Below are positions 23,143 to 32,904 of a DNA stretch of 64,000 nt, piece by piece. Made by a program: the position numbers and the translations under genes. The notes under the pieces were generated by a model that had not been told where the DNA came from, did no database searches, and was given only the letters and a program-made list of their open reading frames with translations. The stretch is from the NCBI GenBank assembly GCA_963575745.1, contig CAUYUJ010020240.1, positions 1-64,000 of the forward strand. Direction: 5' to 3'. This stretch comes from Prorocentrum cordatum. Its lineage: Eukaryota; Sar; Dinophyceae; Prorocentrales; Prorocentraceae. How positions within the stretch are numbered: the first letter of the stretch is position 1; every line of letters begins with the position of its first letter.

Positions 23143-23800
23143 ATCCTCCTCCTCCTCCTCCTCCTCCTCCTCCTCCTCCCTCCTCCTCCTCCTCGCTCGC
23201 TCCTCCTCGCTCCTCCTCCTCCTCCTCCTCCTCCTCCTCCTCCTCCTCCTCCTCCTCCTCCTCCTCCTCCTCCTCCTCCTCCTCCTCCTCCTCCTCCTCC
23301 TCCTCCTCGCTGCTCTCCTCCTCGCTGCTCCTCCTCCTCCTCCTCCTTCCTCCTCCTCCTCCTCCTCCTCCTCCTCCTCCCTCCTCCTCCTCCTCCTCCT
23401 CCCCCTCCTCCTTCCTCCTCCTCCTCCTCCTCGCTCCTCCTCGCTCCTCGCTCCTCCTCCTCCTCCTCCTCCTCCTCCTCCTTCTCCTCCTCCTCCTCCT
23501 CCTCCTCCTCCTCCTCCTCCCCCTCCTCCTCCTCCTCCTCCTCCTCCCCTCCTCCCCCTCCTCCCTCCTCCTCTGCTCCTCCTCGCTCCTCCTCCTCTCC
23601 TCCTCCTCCTCCGCTCCGCTCTCTCCTCCCTCCTCCTCCCTCCTCCTCCTCCTCCTCCCTCCTCCTCCTCCTCCTCTCCTCCTCCTCCTCCTCCTCCTCC
23701 TCCTCCTCCTCCTCCTCCTCCTCCTCCTCCTCCTCCCCCTCCTCCTCCTCCTCCTCCTCCTCCTCCTCGCTTCTCGCTCTTCCTCCCCCTCGCATCCCTC
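23143..23800. repeat. TCC microsatellite, 0.65 kb
   Basis: TCC array with scattered GCTCGCT and CCC interruptions, pyrimidine on the plus strand. Long Leu, Ser or Pro runs in the three plus frames are by-products. Confidence 0.96.
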
Positions 23801-23994
23801 CTGCTGTTCTTCCTCGCCCTCCGGATTTCCGTGCTCCGCGTCCTGCTCTGCCTGCAGAGAAGGCACCGTCACAAGAAGCACCCCGACGAGCAGTGCTCGG
23901 GGTGTGCTCCAACAACTGCCCAGCTGCGGGGTGCGTTCCATCGAAAGGGGAACAAAAACGCCAGGAGCATCAGGAGGAGGAGGGCAGAGGGAGG

Positions 23995-24075
23995 AGGGAG
24001 GAGGAGGAGGAGGAGGAGGAGGAGGAGGAGCGAGGAGGAGGAGGAGGAGGAGGAGGAGGAGGAGGAGGAGGAGGA
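23995..24075. repeat. GGA tract flanking the LINE 3' end
   Basis: A GGA array ending directly at the T7 run (minus-strand A7) that closes the LINE. The tract at 30739-30832 abuts its 5' end. Confidence 0.9.
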
Positions 24076-24246
24076 GGGTTTTTTTCAACTGCAGATGCCT
24101 TCCACCTCAAATGAACCAGACGGCCCCGAGGGCTGACCGCCTAGCCCCGATCATTGTGACCAGGGGCCCCTCTGGACGGTCACGCCGGGGAACTTCGGAT
24201 GGTGACCTGACGAAATCGCCGTCCAGGCAGCTGAAGCTCCCGCACT

Positions 24247-27200
24247 TCAGGGGGCCTTGTTGCATTCTTTGGCGAGGTTCCTCACCTGGCCACGGCCTGA
24301 GTAGGCCTTGCATTTCAGACACACGACCAGGGTCGCCCCGTCAGAGCATTCAAGTGAAACGCACCTGTGCTGAAGCCTCGCGAGGACCTGGGGGTCAAGC
24401 TTATGGAGACCCCGACAGTTCCCCCCGGCAGGTTTGTCACGAGACCGACTTACCTTCAAACACCCTTCACAACGCCAGAATTTCGAAGTAAAAATCCAAC
24501 GGTGGGGCACGAAATCGGGCCTATCACGAGCAGGAGGCTTGGTGCGCTCAACTCCCTCTTCGAGGCGGAGCGCAGGCCAAAGGGGCAGCAGCTTCGCCGC
24601 CAGCACTCCTACAGCTCTCGCAACAGCAATGTTCTGGTCGAGGGTTGTCATTTTCTGATCGTCGGGCTGAGGATGGGACCGTGCCGCAACCTTGGCCGAC
24701 GCATCCACAAGATTGTTACCGATGCGCATGAACTTATCATCTTCGCAAGTTGCCTCTGAGACGTCCAAATGCGCCTTCACCTTCCGCGCATCAACGAACG
24801 GAAGGTTTTGCCGGACGAACTGGGCACAACCATAATACATCCTCTTATGTGATATCTGATTGACCCATGAAAGCGAAACAGAGTCGTACACATTTAAGCA
24901 ATCCGTAAACATAGTGGACTTGGAACTTAAATGTCGAGCAGCAGCAGCAAAGGCATGAAATTCAGCACTCTGGGGAGTTTGGGGATAAGGAGGCCAGACG
25001 GGACCCCTGACACGGATAACCTCCTGGAGGGTCTGCCTGTCAAGCAACGTCACGGCCCAGCCTGCTCGAGACAGCTCAGGCACGAGATGTTTGAAGCAGG
25101 AGCCGTCGACGAAGAGCTCACCGTGGAAGTCACGCTCAAAATCCAAATGCTCGAAGCCGGGGCAAAGCTCCGTGACAACGCCATCTTCGAACAAAGGCTG
25201 AGGATGCCACTCGCCAGGATGGGGAAAGACTCCGAACGTAGCAAGAACATCATCCGCTTCCCCCGCCCACTGCTGCACCTTAGTTGGCACAAGTTCGTCG
25301 CGCTCTGCCTGGCAGGCCGGGCAACACCACAAGCGGTGCCTAAGTGTGTCGACTGCATCATGACAGAGCTCGCACACATCACTAACATCATACCCGAGCC
25401 CTTTGGCCCTAGACCGGGTATAAACGGCATGGCAAAACAGGGACCTAATACACCCTTTCTCGAAGGCGGTCATCTTCGCGCTGCGCAGCCAAGAGAGGAT
25501 CCCCTTCCCGCAAGCCCGGCCAATATTCAACCTAGCTCCGAGATCCCACTCCAAAGTCTTGATGACGGCTCTGCTAAGCAAAGCCCGCACCATGGCAGGC
25601 GAAACCTGAGTGAGGTGAATATCGATACCTCGGTCATCACGGAGCACCGTGAAAGAAGGCATGGTCCAAGAAATACGCTCAAGAGACTTCCTCATCGCGC
25701 TGATCGGGCCCGACGCCGACCTTCACAGCCCCGAATCCCGAGAGAACACCGAATGCCAAGCCGATCGCAGCTTGGCGAACGAAGTAGAGAACGGGTAAAG
25801 CCGATGGTGGGTGATCCAGACCTCCTTGGCCCAACGGGCGATCGGGGCGACCGCCGCAGTCCAGGTGGGGTCGCTATGGCAAAGCAGGAGCGCCGTCAAG
25901 CTCCTGCCCTTAGCGCTGGGGCGAAGGGCTTTGCCGGCCATGCGCCGCAACTGCAATAACTCGTAATCTGAAACCCCGTGGATGTCGCAACCATACGTGG
26001 CGTTTGGGAGGGGGCCGGCAGTAAAAATGCGGTTGCACCGCTGCCCACCGATGGTGGGCCTCAAACGCCCAAGCCGGGAAGTGCGAGCAGACGCACTCTG
26101 CATCCGCTCTTTCGCCTTCGCGGAGCGGCCTTTCACACGGCGGGGACGACCAGCGCAATCGTCCACCCCCAAATTGCCAGCCCAGGAGGAATCAACCACA
26201 GGCCCCGCCAAACCCCCAAGAGCCCTAGCAAGACCTTTGCCGAGAGACCTAGAGGAGCAAACCAGCGCCAGTTTGTCGAGGCTGATCCTAGCGCCGATGC
26301 CTTCCACGAAGGCCTGATGCAAAGCCGCAGCAGCGGCAGGGAGGTGGTCAAGAATATAACGGGACGTGCCGACGGCCGACAGCCCAGAATCATCAATATA
26401 CAACTTGAGCTGGATCTGTGGTGGCAGCCTGAGAGAGTCCAAAGCAATGATAGCATTGACCCGAATGAACGTGGTCGCAATAGAACATCCCGCGACCACA
26501 CCCCGAAGGACCCAGTAAGGCCCATCAATGAAACCTCCGAGGGTGAGGAACCGGGCCTGGGAGTACATGCAAATGGCAAGATAACCGAGCCCAAGGGGGA
26601 AATTCATGAGATGACATCTTTTCGCCAAGGTTTGCAAATCCAGCAACTCGTAATACTTAGAAAGGTCCGTGAGAAGAGTGGCAGCCTCGTCACCAGAAGC
26701 CGTGCTGCTCTCAGCAGCCACGGCCTGGCGCCACACAACATCTTGGGCCCCTTCAAAAGGACCGGCCGAGAAACAAGACCGCATGTGCTCCCGTTCCCAC
26801 GCATCGGCAAGCTCACGCCGCACCCTGCCTCAAATACGATACACGCCGCAGAAGATGCCGATTGGGCGAAACCCCCCAAGGGGCTTAGAGAGGAGAGCCA
26901 TGATGATGACAGCTAGTTGCATGGGAACGAGAGCGGCAAGCTCCATAATCATAAGGGTATCGCAGATCGCCTGCAAACTACTGTCGCTTAGCATCCAGAA
27001 GTGCTTCATGTGGAAACCGTCCACAGAGACAGCGGTGTTTTCCCGAAAACCTTTCGAGACGGTGCGGATCTGGTCCGGGGTGATGGGGGGCAGGGGGGGG
27101 CTGAGGACCCCATGGGGCATCCAAGGTTGCTGAGCGCCATCCTCCCATAACTCCGAAAAACGCGTACTTTCAGCCCTCAACAAAGAAAGGGGATCCGCAA

Positions 27201-29454
27201 TGACGACTCCTTGGTCAGAGAGCGTAGTCGTTGGCTTCCACGGCGTGGCCCCCTTGGAGACCAGGTGGATCCGTTTAGCCCCCCTGTCAGCTCGGTGCAT
27301 CAGCCAATCTCGCCACTCCTTGCGGGAACGCTGTCGAGCGTCGGCCTCCACCTTGGCTAGCCGATCTTTGAAATCCGAGTGCAAGGCCGAAAAATCAGAA
27401 AGAAGGCGCTCTCCTGCACTGAGGAGGTCGCCGTAGCCAGTTGGAACCGCCCCGCCGAGGAACGTTTTCATGTGAGCCGCAATGTCCAGCAGGCCAGGGC
27501 GAAAATGAGTGGGATCAGCGGCAATCGCAGGAGCTAAGCCAGCGGCAGGAGCACTGACAATGCGGATCAGGCGGTCGATGCCCGCGGCGCTGCCGTCCAG
27601 CCAATGGCACAGCAAGGACAGAAACCAAGTCTGAAGCCACCTGTAAAAATGAAGAGTTGGCTCCTTAGACAGACGGGTGTCCTTTTTAAGAATACTCTTC
27701 CAGCGCAAACGGGGGCCCCGACCCCTGGAGCCCAAGAAAGGCAACACTGCGCCCGTCACACTGGCAAGTTCCCTTTCCGCCGAATCCGCCCACAAGCGGT
27801 AACGCTTATCGAGCCGATCCTGCGCGGAGACGAAATCCCCACTCTCAACGGCATCGCGTGCCTGGCCACGGAGCCTCACCAAACCATCCCCTGGGCCCCC
27901 GTAGGGGGCCAGTTTAAACACAGGGAGAAGGGGCACAGTGGGGAGAGGAGGGGGTTTGCTGAATGAGAGGGCCTGCAAAGTAGACAGCCGGGGGTGGAAG
28001 GTCACCTGCACGGGGAAGTGCGGGGACAAGTCAGCATCGTCAACAATGGCCACCTTCGCAACGGCCTTGCTGAGCCCGGAGCTGGCGAAGAAGTAATCGT
28101 ACGTCTTGGCGCCACCTGTGCTCGTGCATGTGTGGCCGTCAGGTACAAGCCATTGCCCCTGAGACATGGCTTCCAGATCGGCTTCGACAACCACCTCAGG
28201 AATCATGTTAAAGTCGCCTCCAAAGATAACAGGAAAGCCCAGGCTACCCACCAGGCAGCTGCAAGCCCCCAACATCTCCAGGTTGGCATCTGAGAGGTCA
28301 GAACAATCATGAAGATAAAGAGAGACACACAATATTTGAACACCATCTGGAAGCTGAACGATACCTGCCACCGCCCTGTGGGGCCACACCTCCGGTCCAG
28401 AGGGAAGTTCGAACAGCCCGAGCCCTGATCTAGCAAGTACCGCCACTCCAGCGTTGAGACCGTCTTCTAGACCTCGCCCTGCAGGAAGAAATATAGATTT
28501 CCAACCATGTCTGATGCACCAACAGCTGGCCGAGGCCAACTCGTCAGAGTGAATGTGGTGTTCCTGCAGTAGAACAACATCTGCGCGTGTACGAAGAAGC
28601 CACTTCTGCGCACTGCCCCGGCCAGACACGTTGCAAGTCTCGATCGTGGGTGTGTGCGCGCCTTGGGGGAACTCTTCTGGCCTCAGAGGTTGGAGAAGAG
28701 GGGTCCCAGAAGTGCTGGATGAATTAGCCTCGGCAGGCGTCCGAGGGGCGACCAAAGGGAGCGCCTGAGAAGAAATAACAACCTGCTGAACCTCGCTGGG
28801 AACAGCACTAGCCAAATTGAAAGCCTGGGAAGAGGGGGCGGCTAAAGGCAAGGCCAAACCTTCAGACACCAACATAGGAGCAACGGAGAGCTGCCCACTC
28901 GCTAAAACGGGGCCCCGGGAATCCCGACGGAGGATAACAGGGGCCCGATCAAAAACAGAATGCAGATGCGCCATAAAGGCGGTGCGAGGAGGGTATCGAG
29001 CAGCACGTTCGGCAAAAGGCCCTGCTTCACACGTCCCATAAGACACAATATTTGACCACCACGCTGTGGGAGCCTCCAGATCTTGACACTCAACCTGCTT
29101 GGCGGGAGCAAAACCGTGACAAAGCGACACTGGATCCTGCCTGGTCGGAGGGGCGCAAAAACTAGGCCCCGAAGCATTGGAAGATATGCCCAAACCGGGG
29201 GCGACGCTAAGCACGTCGAGGGGAGGAGCAAAGAGGCCGACGAAAGGGGAGGAGGAGGGAGGCTCGAGGTCGACCCGAGGAGTGGGCCCGAGGGGAGAGT
29301 CACTGCCCAGGGCTCGCTGGGACCTCCAGTCGCCAACACCATCAGAGGCCCATGGAAGCTCAAAGATTGTCTTTGTCGTCGTCTCCCCCCACTGGGGCGT
29401 CGACTCCAGTGGGGGGAGCTGTTTGTAAAATACGGGCAGCACGAGAGGCAGCAT
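24247..29454 (-). pseudogene. LINE ORF2: endonuclease, reverse transcriptase, RNase H; two in-frame TGA
   Basis: Encodes the enzymes that nick target DNA and copy the element's RNA. The start taken is an ATG at 29454 that overlaps ORF1 by 95 bp. One frame runs to TGA at 24249-24247, broken by TGA at 26832-26830 (after GIFCGVYRI) and 25725-25723 (after FSRDSGL). Endonuclease about 28644-27997: TIETCN, LLQEHH, GGDFN, YDYFF, SPHFPV (SDH expected; the His is kept). Reverse transcriptase: GFRPIGIF before the first TGA, motif A LLTDLSKYYE (Asp at 26667), GVVAGCS, YIDD at 26400-26389. Next a CELC...H...CPAC zinc-binding motif. RNase H about 25128-24676: FVDGS, AEFHAF, FTDCLN, GNNLVDASAK supply the four acidic residues. 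A Cys-rich tail has CEGC and CLKC. No frameshift was seen, so the copy is young. The first TGA sits where Trp (TGG) is plausible. Confidence 0.93.
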
Positions 29455-30598
29455 CAAGCGAAGCCGTCGGAGATGCCGAAGGAGCCGAAGACGAAGCCGG
29501 TTGCGGCGGGGCTGCTGGCGCGGGCGTGGCCGCCGGCGCCACAGCAGCGGCTGACCCCGCCGCCTCAGGAGGCGCGCCGCCGTCGCCTCCAGCCGCGCCC
29601 ACCGAGCCACCTGGTGGATGAGCGGGCTTATCAGGCCCCCGACGACGCTTGGCAGCCAAGCGCTTAACCTGCTGGTCGTGCTGCTCCTGGAAAGCCTTGA
29701 CCTGCTCGGCCACTCCGCCGAACAACTGCTTGATGGACGTTTGGAGCGCCTCTTTGAGACTAGAAACTCGTTTGCCCATCTCCTCTTTCTGTTCTGAAGA
29801 CATTTCGTACTCAGCAGCAAGAGCAGGATCCACAAGGGTGTCCACACTGAGCGGGATGTCCTCGAACTTCCCTTCCAAGATGTCTTTGATCTCAAGCCTG
29901 GGCTTCGACAGCTTCTGCTTGTTGCACACCGAGTCGTTCAGACGGGCCACCAGTTCCTGGTGCTTCTTCTCAGCGAGCGCCAAGCCTTCCGAGCACTCGC
30001 AAACCTTCTCGCGCTGTGCCTTGAGCTCGGCCTCCAGCCGGTCATAGTAAGTGCAAGCTTTGACCGTACGATCACGCCAAGTACGAAGGTCTTGAAAGGC
30101 TCGATTGACCTGCTGGTTGAGAGGCACATCCGCAGGCATAAGAGCGTTTTTCCGAGCTTCCAGGGTCGCTTTGTGCCTGTTTGCTGTGTCTTTGTCGCCG
30201 CATTTTTCCAGCATGTGCACGAGGTGCTCCAACTCTGGGATGGTGGGCTCGACGGCCGGGCCCGGAGCAGGAGGCTGGGGCGACTGATACTGGAACAGTG
30301 GACCAGCACGAAGTGGAAGCTGCCCTTGGCCCCCTTGGCCAGCGACATCCCCACGCGGCAGGCCTGCACCAGGCGGCCCTCCATTTGCCCACACACCAGC
30401 AGGGGGGCCTGGAGGTGCATGAGATGATCCTTCACCAGGTAGGGCAGGACGAGGACTCTTGCATTGCTTGCAGAACCACCATCCGCCCTTGTTCTTTTTG
30501 CATCCACAACGGGTGCACCTCCAGGGGGGGGGCCATCCATGCCTGTGCCACGGAACCCAGCCGTTGCCGCCAGGAGCAGGAGGAGGAGGCGGCACCAT
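29360..30598 (-). CDS. LINE ORF1: zinc finger and coiled-coil protein
   Basis: 412 residues, intact. The start is the first ATG after the SL, giving a ~118-nt leader; the frame is open upstream through the SL but lacks an ATG. Residues 1-20 are Pro/Gly/Trp-rich. A RanBP2-like zinc finger follows (WRCTRCGCKKN, then WWFCKQC). The middle (about residues 115-290) is charged and heptad-like, including YYDRLEAELKAQREKV and EEMGKRVSSLKEAL, consistent with a coiled coil for multimerisation. A basic LAAKRRRGPDK precedes a low-complexity Pro/Ala tail. LINE ORF1 proteins commonly bind element RNA and form ribonucleoprotein; that role is inferred here. ORF2 overlaps the last 95 bp in another frame, so reinitiation or frameshifting could link them. 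Confidence 0.85.
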   Translation of the reverse strand: MVPPPPPAPGGNGWVPWHRHGWPPPWRCTRCGCKKNKGGWWFCKQCKSPRPALPGEGSSHAPPGPPAGVWANGGPPGAGLPRGDVAGQGGQGQLPLRAGPLFQYQSPQPPAPGPAVEPTIPELEHLVHMLEKCGDKDTANRHKATLEARKNALMPADVPLNQQVNRAFQDLRTWRDRTVKACTYYDRLEAELKAQREKVCECSEGLALAEKKHQELVARLNDSVCNKQKLSKPRLEIKDILEGKFEDIPLSVDTLVDPALAAEYEMSSEQKEEMGKRVSSLKEALQTSIKQLFGGVAEQVKAFQEQHDQQVKRLAAKRRRGPDKPAHPPGGSVGAAGGDGGAPPEAAGSAAAVAPAATPAPAAPPQPASSSAPSASPTASLDAASRAARILQTAPPTGVDAPVGGDDDKDNL

Positions 30599-30700
30599 TG
30601 CTGCGAAAGTGGAGTCGTACCTTGCTTTCACTGCGTCACCGCGGCGCTCAAGCGAGCACAAGAATGGTCCAGCACAAGGTGAGACTGACCGGGCGAACAA

Positions 30701-30738
30701 CCTCAGCCAGAATGCGCTTGAGCCAAAATGGCTACGGA
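30701..30738 (-). other. Intact spliced leader plus older truncated SL relic
   Basis: 30738-30717 reads T, CCGTAGCCATTTTGGCTC, AAG: an exact SL. It is followed at once (30716-30701) by CGCATTCTGGCTGAGG, which resembles the SL part after its internal TAG (CCATTTTGGCTCAAG). Tandem relics of this form arise when a retroposed SL-bearing copy is transcribed and trans-spliced again at the AG inside the old SL. Confidence 0.85.
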
Positions 30739-30832
30739 GGAGGAGGAGGAGGAGGAGGAGGGGGAGGAGGAGGAGGAGGAAGAGGAGGAGGACAAGGAGG
30801 TCGAGGAGGAGGAGGAGGAGGAGGAGGAAGAG
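30739..30832. repeat. GGA tract flanking the LINE 5' end
   Basis: GGA repeats start at the first base beyond the SL, the same repeat and strand as at the LINE's 3' end, as expected for insertion inside one GGA array. Confidence 0.9.
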
Positions 30833-30837
30833 ACCCA

Positions 30838-30920
30838 CACCAGTTGGCGCTCTGCGCGGATCTCTTGGATCCGCGTTGGGACTCCCCAGAGGCGCCTCCG
30901 GCGCTGCTCCTGGCGCGTTG
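30838..30920. repeat. Half copy of the 38112 foldback element
   Basis: TTGGCGCTCTGCGCGGAT, CTTGGATCCGCG and GGCGCCTCCGGCGC match the left half of the element at 38112-38274. The right half is missing. Confidence 0.65.
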
Positions 30921-30936
30921 TTTCCAGGCCTCTTCG

Positions 30937-31125
30937 ATGGGGTCCGAGTAGATGTGGATCGCGCCGCATCGCCGATGCATCGACGATGCGGCTCGATGTG
31001 GAGACCGTGTTTCCCCACGTCGACGTCGCCCATGCATCGCTGACGACGCCGGTGCATCGCCGATGGATCGGCGATGCATTGGCGATGCGGCGCGATCATT
31101 CGACCCCATCTACTCGGACCACATC
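30937..31125. repeat. Inverted-repeat element with GGTCCGAGTAGATG ends
   Basis: Outer arms GGTCCGAGTA (30941-30950) and TACTCGGACC (31111-31120), inner arms GATCGCGCCGCATCGCC and GGCGATGCGGCGCGATC. The core with GCTCGATGTGGAG and CACGTCGACGTCGCC matches the element at 1182-1298. Confidence 0.75.
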
Positions 31126-31241
31126 CAGGAGGCATTTGTTATTGCGGGTGCAAGTTTTGCGGGCCTGCGCCCCCGTCGGGTTTGGCCCTCCAGGTCGTTT
31201 CCGTGTAATTGTGTTTTGCTAGATGGGATGTATGTCTTCGC

Positions 31242-31369
31242 TTGGCATCGCTCGGACGTGTGCGTTTTTTCGTCGAGAACCATCGAGAAGCATTTCGGGC
31301 CAGCTTGCAACATAACTCACGCACGAAGCCGGAAACTGCACTGGGTATGGACGTCCGTGCGATGGCAAG
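31242..31369. mobile_element. 130-bp inverted-repeat element, copy 3 of 5
   Basis: 128 bp, TTGGCATCGCTCGGACGT to GATGGCAAG, more diverged than the others (GTCCGTGC in the right arm). Flanks TTCGC and TTCAA match at three of five positions, an eroded duplication. Confidence 0.8.
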
Positions 31370-32255
31370 TTCAAGGGAGGAACGACCACCCCGACCCCAC
31401 AATCGGCGTTTACTGAACGGCCCTGAGCGTTCACTGAACAGCCCTGTCCTCTTCGATTGTTCTTAAACTGCTTCGCTTGTCGGGGTGCGAGGGTGTTTCT
31501 TTTGTTCTCTGTGCCCACTTTCGAGCAGTGGCAAACCGTCCTGGCTTGCCGAAAGGCCCACCGAAGACTGTTATCAAAACCTCTTGTGGTCTGCACTGAA
31601 TTGTCTTAAAACGTTTCTGGCTGAGACTGTGTTGCTTTAACATGTTGGGTTGTTTGTCGAGTCGAGGTTGATCAGTAGGTCGACCCTGCCAAATCAAGGG
31701 TACCCTTGAGTCCCGTGTGTCGCGACCCATGCCTTCTACCTTCCTATGTCAATGTGGCCCTCGGGAGGGTCTTGAGTCCTCTCGCGTGTCCTTTCCAATC
31801 AGCCCCGACTGTAAGAAGAACCCTTTTTTACTTACACCATTGGCATGTTGCTGGGTTCTACAAGCATCTCGTGGTAGGCTGATGTCGGGCGTGTCCCCCT
31901 ACAGGGGAGTTCTCTACGAAAAATATAACATACTCCAAACATGCCCCCAAAAGGCCAAAATCTAGTCAAAAATTAATCCCCTGACTATTTTTGGATTCTT
32001 TTTTGATTATTGCTGGGGTATTTTTTATTGCTCGTCGAAAATCCCCCTTTCGGGGGACAGGCCCGACTTCGTGGCAGGCCTGGAGGACTGCCGGGCGGTC
32101 GGTCCCTGCATCCAGCTCCCGAGAAGACTGGGGGCAGGCCCGCGGCCCGCCTCCCCACCCAGCCCCGCGCAGCGGGGGGGGGCCCACCTGGAGCGACCAG
32201 CGGCGCGAGGAGGGGAGGCGAGTGGCGGGGGGGGGCGGAGGAGGAGGACGAGGGG
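31370..32255. other. AT-richer DNA without a recognised gene
   Basis: Lower GC than its surroundings. No long frame with family resemblance and no SL or inverted repeat was found. Confidence 0.45.
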
Positions 32256-32440
32256 CCCAGACCTCCAACGCATTGAAAAAATCAAGACGTAGGTTTTTCT
32301 CGATTTTCGGCCTCTAGGGGCCCTCGCCGGGCCCCGGGACCGTCAAAAAACGACTCAGGATGTGAAACTGGTCCTGGGGAATGGGTCGAGACTTCGGGGG
32401 ACCGCGCATGGAAAAAATCACGACGTCGGATCTCCGGGGG
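32256..32440. repeat. Uninterrupted copy of the dispersed repeat entered at 17917
   Basis: CCAGACCTCCAACGCATTG, six A, TCAAGACG, then the GGGGCCC-hairpin and CCTGGGGAATGGGTCGAGA. It aligns to 17890-17916 joined to 19445-19600, giving the empty-site structure for the satellite-carrying element. Confidence 0.82.
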
Positions 32441-32904
32441 GGGAGGTCGACGACGGCGCGGACGGAGGAAGTCAGAGGAGGCTCGACGGTGCTCGGCGGG
32501 GCCGTTTTTTCACGGAGCGGGGATCTGTCCACCTGCAGAGCACCCAACTCCACGTGAGAGTGGCCCTTCGCCGGAGTGGCCTCTGGTGCGGGCTCTCATC
32601 GGGCCCCCCCCCCGATCCTTGAGCGCGCTGCGGCAGCAGCGGCTTGCGCGCCTGGTTTGGGCCCCCCCGCGCCACCCCCTGATTACCAGCCTCGAACGTA
32701 TCCCTATCCCTAAGATTGACACGCCAAAAGGCGATGACAATCTTAGGGATGCGCCCTCAAAAAATTATCCTGCGACGTACCCAACCCTTTCTACACAAGT
32801 GGCAATTGGATTCAGGACCACTCAATACCGACGGACATCTCGGCGACATGGTATCGTGGTGATCTGCGTAGGACGTACCTCCGCTGAGCCTCCCAGAAGC
32901 CCAT

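Larger units (their letters stand above)
24076..30738 (-). mobile_element. Near-complete LINE retrotransposon led by an intact SL
   Basis: A 6.66-kb non-LTR retrotransposon. Its 5' end is an intact spliced leader (30717-30738). A ~118-bp leader, ORF1 and an overlapping ORF2 follow, then a ~170-bp 3' UTR and A7. Both ends abut GGA repeats, so it sits in a GGA tract and its target duplication cannot be resolved. APE-type endonuclease, reverse transcriptase and RNase H place it among APE-type LINEs with RNase H (I-group-like). The SL shows that the transposed RNA was a full-length trans-spliced mRNA. Confidence 0.9.

Noticed and set aside
24247-29454. TGA reassigned as a sense codon in the LINE
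   Set aside because: Two point mutations explain the stops. ORF2 itself ends with TGA and dinoflagellate nuclear genes are known to use the standard code.
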